A DNA stretch of 64,000 nt. Origin: an uncultured Bacteroidales bacterium (GTDB lineage Bacteria > Bacteroidota > Bacteroidia > Bacteroidales > WCHB1-69). A model generated the notes under the pieces. That model had not been told where the DNA came from and ran no database searches. It saw only the letters and a program-made list of their open reading frames with translations. The translations under genes were made by a program, and so were the position numbers. The stretch covers positions 112,059-176,058 of the forward strand of contig OMYJ01000004.1 in NCBI GenBank assembly GCA_900315245.1, given 5' to 3'. Below are positions 25,202 through 37,130 of the stretch, piece by piece (position 1 is the first letter of the stretch; each line of letters starts with the position of its first letter).

Positions 25202-28195
25202 CTAAAGCACCGTGATATTTCCTAAAATGCGATAAGGTTTACCATGATGGTCTGTATAGCGGAGGACGTAATTGTAAACAGTGTCGATAAAATATTTGCC
25301 GTTTCTGGAGCCGTCCCAGCGGAAATTCTTGTCATTGGAGGTGAAAACAAGCTCTCCCCATCGGTTGTAAATGTCAATGTTGAATTCGGAAATTTGGCTT
25401 TTGTCATAGTCAGAAAGGGAAAGATAGTCGTTGAGCCCGTCTGCCTTGCCCGGGGTGATGGCAGTGGGCAAGTACAGGTGGGGCAGGCAGTAGGGGATTT
25501 GGAACTTGGCGGTGCGTTCGCAGACTTCATTGCTGGCCGTCACCGAATAAAATCCGCTGGTCGTCACGTTAATGGAAGGACCGATTTCGCCTGTGTTCCA
25601 GATGTAACTGTCAAAATCCCCCTCCACAGACAGGGTGGTCTCTTCGGTGGTGCAAAAATCAGGGTTGGAGTTGTAGGAACGCAACACGGTGTCCACAATG
25701 GTCAGATGCAGCGTCACGATGCTGTCACAATTGCTGGTCGAGGTGAAAGTGTTGGTGTAATCGCCTGATTCCGAAAGGGCTGAATTATTCCAATAATAAG
25801 TCCCGCAGGAAGTCTTCCAGATTTCGTACTCGGAAGGCTGCACAATGTTGAGGTGAAGTGTGACGGTGCTGTCACATCCGTATTGGGATACGAAATTCTT
25901 GACGTAGTCGCCGCTTTCCTTCAACGTGTCGCCGTCCCAGATGTATTGTTCGCAAGAGAAAACCGTCTGCTCCTTTTCCCAATGGCGAAGAACGACAAGC
26001 TTTACGATGACGACGCTGTCACAGCCGTGTTGGTCAAGTTCTGTTCTTGTGCCGTCAAACCAGCTCATCGGCCAGGTGGGTTGGATGTTGAACATCTGGC
26101 TCAAGAATTCCGCACTCATTGAGAAACCATATTTCTCGTAATCGTAGCCCTGACAGATGGTATCCCTCAAAAAGGTGGTGTCTGAAACGGCAACGTTATA
26201 GAGCTCGACAGTGTCGCTGCTTGAGCAGGTCAATCCATCAACGACGGCAGTAGCTGTGACGGAGTAAGTTCCGGGTTCTGAGGTGTAGAATCCCGAATCG
26301 GTGGAACCGGTGTTCCAAGTGTATTGGTAGGTGCTGTTGGTTGAAGTGGGGTGGAGATAGACGTTCATGTCAGGACATACATAGATGTCCTCCCCGAGAT
26401 CCACCTCAGGCCATTCCTGTACCGTAACCTGGAACGTGGTGTCATACTGGCAACCGAAGTCATCGACCAAGGTCAGGCCGAAGTTGGGATTACCTGTCGT
26501 CTGCGGTTGCAGCGTGGAACCGTCAAGGACTTGGTCTCCAGTGAAATAGAAAGTGTCCACATCAATGGTGTACTCCCAAACGGAAGGTAACAGATCCGGA
26601 TTCAATGCCAATTCCCATTCCACAATATAGCCGTTGTCATATTCATCCATATCCTGCACTTGGATATACCAGTTGCCGTTGAGCGGACATCCTACCAGAG
26701 AATTGAAGTTTTGGTAGGGATGATATATTTGGCTCATATTGGCTAAGTTGGAGGAATCCACGCTGTATGAATGATAAGTATCACCGAAATAGTCATAGTT
26801 AGAGTTATCCCAATGGGGGTTGTAGTGGCTGTGGAAGTTGCTGGAATTGAAGCAGCTGCCGTTGCTGGACGCATATTGATACCCCAATGTGCTATTGTTA
26901 GACCAGACATAGTTCCAAGGTTCGCCCATGGGATTCAGACTGGCGTTGCAAGAAATCACATCAGGACGGTAGGCACTGCCCATATTGACTCGGAAGTATT
27001 GCGATACGTGCCAAATGTTGGTTTCAAAGTTAGGGTAGGGAAGAATATTGCAGGATCTCCCGTCGGGACAGTAAATGTCGATTTTAAGATCTTCGATGGC
27101 GGAATGTTCCATTTTGATGCGCACATAGAGGATGTCATTGGCGTTGGTGATGGTGGAACTCGGGGCAAATTCTGTGAAGGTGACGTTGGAACGGTAGTAG
27201 ATGCCATAGGGTGGACAGCTGATGCCATCGGGGAGAAAGACAGTGTCGTTCACCTTCAGCGAGGCATGTTGTGAATGACCTACCTCCTCTAGTATGATAT
27301 TGTCTGTGGCATCGTAACCAATGGTGGGTGTAATGGTTTCTCCCTCGCAAATCGCGGGGAGAGGGGGGATGCTGGAGATAGGGTTTGCGGAGGTGCGGAC
27401 CCGGAACGTAACGGGTTGCTGAGCCGGGCATGTTAACGTGTCTTGAGCGGTGACACTCACCTCAAAGCCCATACCGGGGGTGAACACGTGCGTCAGACTG
27501 TCCATGCCAATCCCGCTCAGTATCACTTCCGGTTCCAGTTGCCAGCTGAAGGTTGTCGTGGCATCACTCTGATTGTATCCGGCGACCGCTTGGTTGTAGT
27601 AGATACCATTCACGGCAAGATGCACTGTATCGTTTGGGCATAAGTCAAGGTAATAATAGCCATTTTCGGGGTTGAGTTGGGGGAGATGGGAGCAGTGGGC
27701 GGTGTCCAATGCGAGTTGGAAAGGACTGCAGGCGGCGACGCAGGTGGCGTGCAAACGGAAGCCTTCGCCGTGATTGTTGCCGAACCAGGTGATGAAGTAC
27801 GAGGCCTTGAACCGCAGTGTGAGTGCCCCGCTGGTGTTGTATTGCGAAGCCATGAAAGTTCCGTTGTCAATGGCGGTATTGAAGGTGCTGTTGTTCAGGA
27901 TGGCGATAGGCGAACCTGTGGCCGTGAGACCGTCATATATAAAGAGCGTGTCGTTGGCGTGGATGTCCAGACTCAGAACTTCAATGGAAACGCGGCCTTG
28001 GTTGGCGGAAGGCATTACAGTGAGCGTGTAGTTGTGTGACGGTCCGTAGGTGCCAGTAGCTCCACCATCGTCGTAAATACTTATGTCGCAACCGGTTATG
28101 CTCGTCTGATTGCCCATGTTGACGCTGGTTTGCGCCAGAAGGGCGTTGTGGACGATTCCGGCTAACAATAAGTATATGATGACCGCTTTTTTCAT
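25202..28195 (-). CDS. Secreted surface protein with CUB, P-domain-like region and T9SS type B tail
   Basis: The protein has 997 residues. A signal peptide (MKKAVIIYLLLAGIVHNALLAQ) is followed by a CUB-like domain (about 30-150). A proprotein-convertase P-like beta region (about 310-530) contains ILYVRIKMEHSAIEDLKIDI and NGNWYIQVQDMDEYDNG. Several repeated modules with CDSTVTLHLNIV and CDSIVTLHLTIV follow. The last ~95 residues are the gliding-motility/CHU_C domain (TAITPGKADGLNDYL, YNRWGELVF), the type B signal for the type IX secretion system. It is therefore exported to the surface or medium, probably as an adhesin. No catalytic domain seen. Repeats lie behind its stop. Confidence 0.88.
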   Translation of the reverse strand: MKKAVIIYLLLAGIVHNALLAQTSVNMGNQTSITGCDISIYDDGGATGTYGPSHNYTLTVMPSANQGRVSIEVLSLDIHANDTLFIYDGLTATGSPIAILNNSTFNTAIDNGTFMASQYNTSGALTLRFKASYFITWFGNNHGEGFRLHATCVAACSPFQLALDTAHCSHLPQLNPENGYYYLDLCPNDTVHLAVNGIYYNQAVAGYNQSDATTTFSWQLEPEVILSGIGMDSLTHVFTPGMGFEVSVTAQDTLTCPAQQPVTFRVRTSANPISSIPPLPAICEGETITPTIGYDATDNIILEEVGHSQHASLKVNDTVFLPDGISCPPYGIYYRSNVTFTEFAPSSTITNANDILYVRIKMEHSAIEDLKIDIYCPDGRSCNILPYPNFETNIWHVSQYFRVNMGSAYRPDVISCNASLNPMGEPWNYVWSNNSTLGYQYASSNGSCFNSSNFHSHYNPHWDNSNYDYFGDTYHSYSVDSSNLANMSQIYHPYQNFNSLVGCPLNGNWYIQVQDMDEYDNGYIVEWELALNPDLLPSVWEYTIDVDTFYFTGDQVLDGSTLQPQTTGNPNFGLTLVDDFGCQYDTTFQVTVQEWPEVDLGEDIYVCPDMNVYLHPTSTNSTYQYTWNTGSTDSGFYTSEPGTYSVTATAVVDGLTCSSSDTVELYNVAVSDTTFLRDTICQGYDYEKYGFSMSAEFLSQMFNIQPTWPMSWFDGTRTELDQHGCDSVVIVKLVVLRHWEKEQTVFSCEQYIWDGDTLKESGDYVKNFVSQYGCDSTVTLHLNIVQPSEYEIWKTSCGTYYWNNSALSESGDYTNTFTSTSNCDSIVTLHLTIVDTVLRSYNSNPDFCTTEETTLSVEGDFDSYIWNTGEIGPSINVTTSGFYSVTASNEVCERTAKFQIPYCLPHLYLPTAITPGKADGLNDYLSLSDYDKSQISEFNIDIYNRWGELVFTSNDKNFRWDGSRNGKYFIDTVYNYVLRYTDHHGKPYRILGNITVL

Positions 28196-28254
28196 GAAAA
28201 GAGGATGAATCTAAAAAAATGGCTGCAAACATACAAAAAAAATATCGTATTTGT

Positions 28255-28262
28255 TATTTTTG
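28255..28262 (+). promoter_or_regulatory. -7 box for the porin gene
   Basis: TATTTTTG lies 45 bases before the ATG at 28308. Confidence 0.5.
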
Positions 28263-28307
28263 CAAAACAATTTTTATTATTGATAATTGCAGAATATTTT
28301 GTTGATT

Positions 28308-29474
28308 ATGATACATTTGAAAGATTCTTTGTCCCGTCTTTTTGCGTCTGTTCGGCTGTTGTTTCTCCTTGTGGCACTGATTATGACATGTTTAAACGTG
28401 TGTGCCCAGTCTGACACGCTTTCTGGCAAGCAGAAAAAAGTGCGCGATTGGAAAATTAGCGATTTCATTCAGATTCACGGGTTTGTGGATACACAATACG
28501 GTCACGAATGGCAACGCGAGAAAGACGGCATACTGACGCAGAGCGATGTGATCATGCTCCGCCGTGCTCGCTTCGAATTCTCAGGCAAATTCCACCCGAT
28601 GATAGACTTCCGCTTGCAGGCCGATATGGCCTTCACCCCGCGACTGATGGATGCGTGGTTGCGCGTTAAATTCTGCAAGTACGCCCACCTCTGGATCGGG
28701 CAGATCAAAACTCCTTATACAATGGACAACTTCCTGACGCCGTTGGAATTGGAGTTTGTTGAACTGTCGCAGTCGGTGGCGTCATTGGCGGGCTTTGTCG
28801 ATGTCTCTGGGATTCCCGAATACGCCAATGGTCTGGAAATCGGGGCGATGCTGTCAGGTACGCTGGTGGATTAAAAGCAGGGCGACGAGCGTATTCCCAT
28901 CCTGAAATACTATGCCGGCATCTTTGGTGGTGCGGGTATCAACATCCGTAAGGACAACCTGAGCAAGGATTTCTCGGCGCGGCTGGATTTCTATCCCTTC
29001 GTGAAGAACTTCCGGCTGTCGGGGTCGGTTTATTACGGCAACTATCCGCTTTACAAGGAACGCAATGCGCCGCGCAACCGTTGGTCGGCTGGCACGGAAT
29101 ACCTTGGCAAGCACTGGACGGCCCGTGCGGAGTACCTGCAAGGCATCACGGGCATCGCTGAGGACGATCCGGTGACGGTTGATTCGGTGTATATGGTGAA
29201 GACGCGGGGACTGTACGCTTTCGTCGGCTACTGGTTCTACATGGGGTGGGGGAGCAAGAGCAACGTGCAGCAGCGCATTCGTCCGCTGTTCCGCTACGAT
29301 TACTATGTTCGCGACAGGCAGATTCCGGAAACCACCGCACACTATTTCTCCTTCGACCTCGAATGGTGGCCCGAGGAGCACGTGCGTGTCCACCTTGACT
29401 ACACGCTCAAGCGCCGTGCCGCCTACGAGAAGTTGGGGCATTCGCTGGCGGCGAAGGTGTCGGTGAGGTTTTGA
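28308..29474 (+). pseudogene. O/P-type porin with an in-frame stop codon
   Basis: From the ATG at 28308 the frame encodes a signal peptide (RLLFLLVALIMTCLNVCAQ) and the start of a phosphate-selective (O/P) porin: FIQIHGFVDTQYGHEW, MLRRARFEFSGKFHPMIDF, WIGQIKTPYTMDN. A TAA at 28872-28874 stops it after ...GTLVD. The same frame then continues without another stop to 29474, with typical porin text (KYYAGIFGGAGINIRKDN, WSAGTEYLGKHWTARAEY) and a terminal VSVRF ending in Phe, as in outer-membrane barrels. One base change would repair the gene. It would otherwise give a barrel protein of about 388 residues for anion or phosphate uptake. Confidence 0.88.
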
Positions 29475-29622
29475 GAATGCTGAATGTTGAATGCTGAATG
29501 TTGAATGCTGAATGTTGAATGCTGAATGCTGAATGTTGAATGCTGAATGTTGAATGCTGAATGCTGAATGTTGAATGCTGAATGCTGAATGTTGAATGTT
29601 GAATGCTGAATGTAGAATGGTT
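29475..29622. repeat. Tandem array of GAATGYT units
   Basis: About 140 bases of GAATGCTGAATGTTGAATGC-type units follow directly after the porin stop codon. Units vary only C/T and in one place A. No gene. Confidence 0.9.
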
Positions 29623-29676
29623 TAAGGCAATAGTCAATTTTTAGAATTAGTGTAACATTCATATTAAAGGATTTTG

Positions 29677-29684
29677 TATCTTTG
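29677..29684 (+). promoter_or_regulatory. -7 box for dipeptidyl peptidase IV
   Basis: TATCTTTG lies 20 bases before the ATG at 29705, just behind the GAATGYT array. Confidence 0.6.
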
Positions 29685-29704
29685 CGGCTTAAAATTTTTC
29701 GTCG

Positions 29705-31894
29705 ATGAAGAAACATTTATTATTTACACTCTTTCTTGTGTTTATAGGGATTTGCGGATTCTCGCAGTCGAAGAAAATCACCGTTGAAGAGATTTGGGAC
29801 AACTTTTCGTTCTACCCGCGCGGGGTGGCCGGCTACACCGCCATGCCCGTGAGTGACGATTACACCGTCATCAAACGCGCTGGCATCGAACGGCATCATT
29901 TCAGCGATGGATCTGTTGTTGGTATTGTGTTGTCACACAATGATTTGAATGCGTCATCTAAAGAAAGACTTTCGGTGGCAGGCATCAGCGATTATGCTTT
30001 CTCTGCTGACGAGAAGAAGATTATGCTGGCCTTCGATCAGGAGAGCATCTACAGACGTTCTTCTTTGGCGCATTACTATGTTTATGACATTGAAGGAAAG
30101 AAACTTACACCGATTTCCGACACGGCGCATCTGCTCCGCTTTGCCGAACTCTCCAAGGACGGCAGCAAGGTGGTCTTCGCACGCGAATGCGACCTCTATT
30201 ACCAGGATTTGACCACGGGCAAGATAGCGCGCATTACCCGCGACGGCAAGCCTAACCACATCCTGAACGGCTTCGCGGATTGGGTTTATGAGGAGGAACT
30301 CGACATGTCGCAGGCCGCTTCTTGGTCGCCCGACGGCTCCAAGATCGCCTACCTCCGTTTCGACGAGAGCCGCGTGAAGGAATACACCATCCCGATGTAC
30401 GACGAGCTTTATCCCACGGATTTCAAGTACAAATATCCGAAGGCCGGTGAGGACAATTCTCTCGTGGAGGTCCACATTTACGACCTCGCGACCGGCACCG
30501 ACACCCGCCTTGACCTCGGCGACAACAGCAACTGCTATTTCCCGCGTGTCTATTGGCTGCCCAACAGCCGCGACGCCATCGTGCTGAAACTCAACCGCCA
30601 TCAGAACCAACTCGATTTCATCCGTTACAACACTGTTACCAAAGCGCAAGATGTTGTCTATCAGGATGTCAACGAGAAATGGCTGGATGTGACCGACAAC
30701 TACTACTTCCTGAAGGACAACAACTCCATGATTGTCACTTCCGAGCGCAACGGCTTCAACCACATCTACAAAGTAACCTTTGGCGGCGAAATCAAGCAAC
30801 TGACCAACGGACAATGGGAAGTGAATGAGATTCAATTTGTTGACGAAGCTAAAAAGCAGATTTACTACCTTTCAAATGAATCCGGTGTGTTGAATCGCGA
30901 CCTCTACGTCATCAATTATGACAGCAAGAAGATTAAGAAACAACTGCTGACTGCTGGAAACGGTTGGGCGAGCACGGAATTCTGTCCGAACGGCAACTAC
31001 TACCGCTTGCAATACTCCGACTTGAACACCCTTCCGAAATACACCATCAACGATAAGACAGGCAAGGAGTTGCGTGTGTTGAACGACAACCAGAACGTGA
31101 AGAACACGATGGACGAATATGGTTTCGTGAATCGCGAAATCATCAGCTTCACCACCGCTGACGGAGTGACGCTGTACGGCTGGATGATGAAGCCGGCCAA
31201 CTTTGACCCGAACAAGAAATATCCGGTGATGATGAACTGCTATGGCGGTCCCGGTTCGCAGCAGGTGATGAACGCCTACAGCAGCGCGATGGACCTCGCC
31301 TTCTATCAGATGTTGGCGCAGCATGGCTACATCAGCGTTTGTGTTGACGGACGCGGCACTGCCACCCGTGGCGACGCCTTCAAGAAGGTGATTTACCAGC
31401 AGATGGGCAAGTACGAGGCCATCGACCAGATTGCCGCAGCCAACTGGCTCAAGAAGCAGTCTTACGTGGATGGCGAGCGTATCGGCATCTGGGGATGGAG
31501 CTTCGGCGGCTACCTCTCCGCTTTGTCAATGTTCCGTGGCGACGGCGCCTTCAAGATGGCCATCTCGGTTGCGCCCGTCACCAACTGGCGTTACTATGAC
31601 AACATCTACACCGAGCGTTTCATGCGCACCCCGCAGGAGAACCCTGACGGCTACGACCTCAACTCCCCGACAACTTACGCCAAGGACCTCAAAGGCAAGT
31701 ACTTGCTGATTCACGGTACCGCCGACGACAACGTCCATTTCCAGAACGCCATGGAGTTGGTGAAGGGCTTGAACGCCGCCGGCATCGAATACGACCAGTT
31801 CTTCTTCCCCAACAAGAACCACTTCATCATGGGCGGGAACACGAGGACGTATTTGTATAACAAGTTGGCGAAATATATTCTTGAGAATTTGTAA
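29705..31894 (+). CDS. Dipeptidyl peptidase IV (S9 family)
   Basis: This 729-residue secreted serine peptidase removes N-terminal X-Pro or X-Ala dipeptides. A signal peptide (LLFTLFLVFIGICGFSQ) leads to the N-terminal beta-propeller (DPPIV_N, about 60-480). It includes DWVYEEELDMSQAASWSPDG, the double-Glu substrate-binding loop typical of DPP IV. The alpha/beta-hydrolase domain (about 490-729) has the nucleophile Ser in GIWGWSFGGYLS, an Asp in GTADDNVHF and the His in NKNHFI. Asaccharolytic and gut Bacteroidota use it for periplasmic peptide breakdown. All catalytic residues are present and the length is normal. Confidence 0.95.
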   Translation: MKKHLLFTLFLVFIGICGFSQSKKITVEEIWDNFSFYPRGVAGYTAMPVSDDYTVIKRAGIERHHFSDGSVVGIVLSHNDLNASSKERLSVAGISDYAFSADEKKIMLAFDQESIYRRSSLAHYYVYDIEGKKLTPISDTAHLLRFAELSKDGSKVVFARECDLYYQDLTTGKIARITRDGKPNHILNGFADWVYEEELDMSQAASWSPDGSKIAYLRFDESRVKEYTIPMYDELYPTDFKYKYPKAGEDNSLVEVHIYDLATGTDTRLDLGDNSNCYFPRVYWLPNSRDAIVLKLNRHQNQLDFIRYNTVTKAQDVVYQDVNEKWLDVTDNYYFLKDNNSMIVTSERNGFNHIYKVTFGGEIKQLTNGQWEVNEIQFVDEAKKQIYYLSNESGVLNRDLYVINYDSKKIKKQLLTAGNGWASTEFCPNGNYYRLQYSDLNTLPKYTINDKTGKELRVLNDNQNVKNTMDEYGFVNREIISFTTADGVTLYGWMMKPANFDPNKKYPVMMNCYGGPGSQQVMNAYSSAMDLAFYQMLAQHGYISVCVDGRGTATRGDAFKKVIYQQMGKYEAIDQIAAANWLKKQSYVDGERIGIWGWSFGGYLSALSMFRGDGAFKMAISVAPVTNWRYYDNIYTERFMRTPQENPDGYDLNSPTTYAKDLKGKYLLIHGTADDNVHFQNAMELVKGLNAAGIEYDQFFFPNKNHFIMGGNTRTYLYNKLAKYILENL

Positions 31895-31895
31895 T

Positions 31896-31947
31896 TGGCT
31901 TAGCCAATAGCCAACAGCCAATAGCCAACAGCCAATAGCCAACAGCT
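31896..31947. repeat. Tandem GCCAATAGCCAACA repeats
   Basis: Four or five units of AGCCAATAGCCAACAGCCAA fill most of the gap between the peptidase and hppA. A related family lies at 42862 and 52346. Confidence 0.85.
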
Positions 31948-31992
31948 GAAAAGAAACAACTTAACTAAATTATTCATAAAACCCAAAAAAGT

Positions 31993-34203
31993 ATGGAAAA
32001 TCTTGTAAAGTATGTATGGATCGTGTTTTGCGCATCCGTCGTCGCATTGGGTTTCGCGTTCTTCTTCTATCGCAGAATGCTGAAGGAAGACGAAGGCACT
32101 CCCACTATGCGTGAAATCGCCTCGCACGTCCGCAAGGGCGCTATGGCTTACCTGAAACAGCAGTACAAGGTGGTGACCATCGTGTTCATCGTCTTGGCCA
32201 TCCTGTTCTTCATCATGTCGATCTTTGACCTGCAGAACGGCTGGGTCTGGTTCGCTTTCCTGACCGGCGGTTTCTTCTCCGGTTTGGCCGGTTTCCTCGG
32301 CATGAAGACCGCCACATACGCCTCCGCGCGTACCGCCAACGGTGCTCGCCAGACTCTCAACAAGGGTTTGCAGATCGCCTTCCGCAGCGGTGCAGTCATG
32401 GGCTTGACGGTCGTTGGCCTCGCGTTGCTCGACGTTTCCGTGTGGTTCTTCATCCTCGACCATTTCATTCCTGAGGAACACCATCTGGTGATCATCACCA
32501 CCACGATGCTGACCTTCGGTATGGGTGCTTCCACACAAGCGTTGTTCGCACGTGTGGGCGGCGGTATCTACACCAAAGCCGCTGACGTGGGCGCTGACCT
32601 TGTCGGTAAGACCGAATACAACATCCCTGAAGACGACCCGCGCAACCCCGCCACCATCGCCGATAACGTGGGCGACAATGTGGGTGACGTGGCTGGTATG
32701 GGTGCTGACCTGTACGAGTCCTACGCTGGCTCCATCCTCTCCACGATGGCTCTCGGTGCTGCCGCTTTCGCCACCCTCGGTGCCGAAATGCAGATGCGCT
32801 CCATCCTCGCTCCTATGATGATTGCCGCCGTTGGCGTGATCCTCTCTGTGATCGGTATTTTCATGGTTCGCACTAAGGAAGACGCCACGATGACCGAACT
32901 GCTCAAGGCCCTCAGCCGTGGTACCAACACCGCCGCCTGCCTCATCGCAGTGGCCACGTTCTGCATCATGTATGTGCTCTTCAAAGATTCCACTGACATC
33001 GTTTGGTGGCAGGTCTCCCTTTCAGTCGTTGTGGGTCTGCTCGCCGGCGTGATTATCGGTAAATCAACGGAATACTACACTTCCCAATCCTTCAAACCGA
33101 CGCAGAAGGTCGCTGAGGCATCCCAGACGGGTCCTGCCACGGTCATCATCTCCGGTATCGGCTTGGGTATGATTTCCACGGTCATCCCGGTGCTCACCAT
33201 CGGCGTGGCCATCATCCTGGCCTACCTTTGCGCCAACGGCTTCCAGATTGACTTCAACGCGGTCAACCTCTCCAAAGGCCTCTACGGCATCGGTATCGCT
33301 GCCGTGGGTATGCTCTCCACGCTGGGTATCACCTTGGCTACCGACGCTTACGGTCCTATCGCTGACAATGCCGGTGGTAACGCCGAGATGAGCGGTTTGG
33401 AACCTGAGGTTCGTAAACGTACTGACGCTCTCGACGCGCTGGGTAACACCACCGCTGCCACGGGTAAGGGCTTCGCCATCGGTTCTGCCGCTCTGACTGC
33501 CCTCGCACTGCTCGCTTCCTACGTGGAAGAGATCAAGATCGCCCTCGTGCGTATCGGTACTGACACCCTCGACCTTGGCAACCGCGTCGTCGAAACCGCT
33601 CAGGCATCCCTGATCGACTTCATGGAATATTACAATGTTTCTTTGATGAACCCGAAAGTGCTTGTGGGTGTCTTCATCGGCTCCATGATGGCCTTCTTGT
33701 TCTGCGGTCTCACGATGAACGCTGTGGGTCGTGCCGCTCAGAAGATGGTGGAGGAAGTCCGCCGTCAGTTCCGCGAAATCAAGGGCATCCTCACCGGTGA
33801 GGGTACTCCGGATTACGCTCGTTGCGTGGCCATCTCCACGAAAGGCGCTCAACGCGAAATGCTGCTCCCGTCCATCCTCGCCATCTTGGCTCCCATCTGC
33901 ACGGGCTTGATCCTCGGTGTGGCTGGTGTGCTCGGTCTGTTGGTTGGCGGTCTCGGCGCCGGTTTCGTGCTGGCTATCTTCATGGCCAACGCCGGTGGTG
34001 CTTGGGACAACGCCAAGAAGTATGTCGAGGAAGGCAACTTCGGAGGCAAGGGTTCTGACAACCACAAGGCCACTGTCGTGGGCGACACCGTGGGCGATCC
34101 CTTCAAGGACACCTCCGGTCCGTCCCTGAACATCCTCATCAAGCTGATGAGCATGGTGAGCATCGTGATGGCCGGTCTGACCGTGGCTGTCCACCTGCTG
34201 TAA
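31993..34203 (+). CDS. hppA: Membrane-bound ion-pumping pyrophosphatase
   Basis: The protein has 736 residues and about 16 membrane spans. It couples hydrolysis of pyrophosphate to pumping of H+ and/or Na+ across the inner membrane. The substrate-binding acidic motifs are present: [55 protein letters not shown], and near the end [19 protein letters not shown]. The motif [10 protein letters not shown] has Ala at the position that is Lys in K+-independent enzymes, indicating a K+-dependent type. Whether it moves H+, Na+ or both cannot be told from reading alone. No promoter box was clear; a strong terminator follows. Confidence 0.96.
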   Translation: MENLVKYVWIVFCASVVALGFAFFFYRRMLKEDEGTPTMREIASHVRKGAMAYLKQQYKVVTIVFIVLAILFFIMSIFDLQNGWVWFAFLTGGFFSGLAGFLGMKTATYASARTANGARQTLNKGLQIAFRSGAVMGLTVVGLALLDVSVWFFILDHFIPEEHHLVIITTTMLTFGMGASTQALFARVGGGIYTKAADVGADLVGKTEYNIPEDDPRNPATIADNVGDNVGDVAGMGADLYESYAGSILSTMALGAAAFATLGAEMQMRSILAPMMIAAVGVILSVIGIFMVRTKEDATMTELLKALSRGTNTAACLIAVATFCIMYVLFKDSTDIVWWQVSLSVVVGLLAGVIIGKSTEYYTSQSFKPTQKVAEASQTGPATVIISGIGLGMISTVIPVLTIGVAIILAYLCANGFQIDFNAVNLSKGLYGIGIAAVGMLSTLGITLATDAYGPIADNAGGNAEMSGLEPEVRKRTDALDALGNTTAATGKGFAIGSAALTALALLASYVEEIKIALVRIGTDTLDLGNRVVETAQASLIDFMEYYNVSLMNPKVLVGVFIGSMMAFLFCGLTMNAVGRAAQKMVEEVRRQFREIKGILTGEGTPDYARCVAISTKGAQREMLLPSILAILAPICTGLILGVAGVLGLLVGGLGAGFVLAIFMANAGGAWDNAKKYVEEGNFGGKGSDNHKATVVGDTVGDPFKDTSGPSLNILIKLMSMVSIVMAGLTVAVHLL

Positions 34204-34244
34204 TAATAGTGAGCAGTGATCTGTGAACTGTGATTTGTAAATAG

Positions 34245-34277
34245 AACGGGGAGTCGAGAGATTCCCCGTTTTTTTGT
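34245..34277 (+). terminator. Intrinsic terminator after hppA
   Basis: AACGGGGA (34245-34252) pairs with TCCCCGTT, separated by a loop with GTCGAGAGAT, and is followed by seven T. Confidence 0.75.
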
Positions 34278-34402
34278 GAATTGTGAATAGTGAATAGTGA
34301 ATTGTGGATAGTGAATAGTGAATAGAGAGTTTCTTTGAAACTATTGAAAACATTGATCACTGAAAAACAGATCACTAATCACAGTTCACAAATCACTAAA
34401 AA
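34278..34402. repeat. Degenerate GTGAATAGTGAATTGTG repeats
   Basis: About 120 bases of units such as GTGAATAGTGAATAGTGAAT and TCACTAATCACAGTTCAC on either side of a short unrelated stretch. The same family is found at 37364, 43643 and 58933. Confidence 0.8.
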
Positions 34403-34405
34403 ATG

Positions 34406-34413
34406 TACTTTTG
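34406..34413 (+). promoter_or_regulatory. -7 box for the ROK kinase
   Basis: TACTTTTG lies 38 bases before the ATG at 34452. Confidence 0.55.
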
Positions 34414-34451
34414 CAACCTATATTTGAATTACTCATAAAAACACATTTGAT

Positions 34452-35396
34452 ATGAATCATCTTGCCATAGGCATTGACATAGGCGGCACAAACACGGATA
34501 TTGCACTGGTGAATCCGGACGGCAAAGTGCTGCAACACAAGATCTTGAAGACTGCCGAATACGAAGACCATCATCCTTACATCCTTGACATGGCCGGTGC
34601 TATCCGTGCGATACTGTCGGAGAACGGCCTCACGGAGGTTGCGGGCGTGGGCATCGGTGCCCCCAATGCCCATTTCGACACGGGCTGCATCGGGGCGGAC
34701 ACTGCCAACCTGCGGATGAAGAAGGAGATTCCGATATGTGAGATGCTGCAGCGGATGCTGAACATTCCGGTGACGCTCTCCAACGACGCGGATGCCGCCG
34801 CCCTCGGCGAGCACATCTACGGCGGCGCAAAGCTGATGCAGCATTTTGTGACCATCACCCTCGGCACGGGCGTCGGCAGCGGCATCTTCGTCGATGGCCG
34901 CCTTATCCACGGGCGCGGCTGCATGGCCGGCGAACTCGGTCACGCCATCGTCAACCCGCTCAGTGACCGGCTCTGCAGCTGCGGTCGCAAGGGCTGCTTG
35001 GAGATGTACGCCTCCGCACGTGGTATCTGCCAGACCTACAAGGAATTGGCGGCCAAAGGAGACTTGCGGGACAACTTCTCTGGCAGCGAACTCACCTGCA
35101 AGGATGTGGGCGAGATGGCCGTCGCGGGCGACCCGCTGGCACTCAAGACCTACGATGTCACGGCCTACTGGCTCGCCATCGGAATGGCCAACGCCGCCTC
35201 GTTCTGCTCCCCGGAGGCCTTCTTCCTCATGGGCGGTCCCACCCGCGCCGGCGAAGCCCTGCTGAAACCGCTGCGCCGCTATTTCGCCGAGAACCTGCTC
35301 TACATCTACAAAGACCGCATCTCCATCCAATTGTCTGAACTACAATCCAATGACGCGGCCGTGTTGGGCGCTGCGGCGTTGATACATTTGAAATAA
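34452..35396 (+). CDS. ROK-family sugar kinase, probably glucokinase
   Basis: The protein has 314 residues. The ATP site is at the N-terminus (AIGIDIGGTNTDIALV). A middle segment SNDADAAALGEH contains the likely catalytic Asp. The ROK zinc-site motif follows: GELGHAIVNPLSD, then LCSCGRKGCLEMYAS with the three Cys. TLGTGVGSGIFVDG marks the second ATP-binding loop. ROK kinases phosphorylate glucose or other hexoses and amino sugars in the cytoplasm; substrate cannot be fixed from sequence alone. No DNA-binding domain is present, so it is an enzyme, not a repressor. It has its own promoter and precedes a transporter gene on the same strand. Confidence 0.92.
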   Translation: MNHLAIGIDIGGTNTDIALVNPDGKVLQHKILKTAEYEDHHPYILDMAGAIRAILSENGLTEVAGVGIGAPNAHFDTGCIGADTANLRMKKEIPICEMLQRMLNIPVTLSNDADAAALGEHIYGGAKLMQHFVTITLGTGVGSGIFVDGRLIHGRGCMAGELGHAIVNPLSDRLCSCGRKGCLEMYASARGICQTYKELAAKGDLRDNFSGSELTCKDVGEMAVAGDPLALKTYDVTAYWLAIGMANAASFCSPEAFFLMGGPTRAGEALLKPLRRYFAENLLYIYKDRISIQLSELQSNDAAVLGAAALIHLK

Positions 35397-35430
35397 ATGC
35401 AAGGGTGTATGCGATATGGCGTGTACAAAT

Positions 35431-35449
35431 GGGCGTATGCGATACGCCC
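35431..35449. repeat. Short palindrome GGGCGTAT-GCG-ATACGCCC
   Basis: An 8-base perfect stem with a 3-base loop lies between the ROK kinase and the transporter. A related GGCGTATGCGTGACGCC lies at 52258-52274. It probably belongs to the REP-like palindromes of this genome. Confidence 0.6.
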
Positions 35450-35523
35450 CCACAATACCTACAATACCCACAATACCCACAATGTCAATAACCAATAACC
35501 TATAACCTATAACCATTACAAAA

Positions 35524-37128
<1,605 letters not shown>

Positions 37129-37130
37129 TC

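Noticed and set aside
29475..29622. CRISPR array
   Set aside because: Units are only 7-14 bases, without unique spacers and without cas genes anywhere in the window.
33064..34353. Open frame of 429 residues antisense to hppA
   Set aside because: Asp/His/Gly-rich shadow of a biased gene, running into repeats; no promoter or family likeness.
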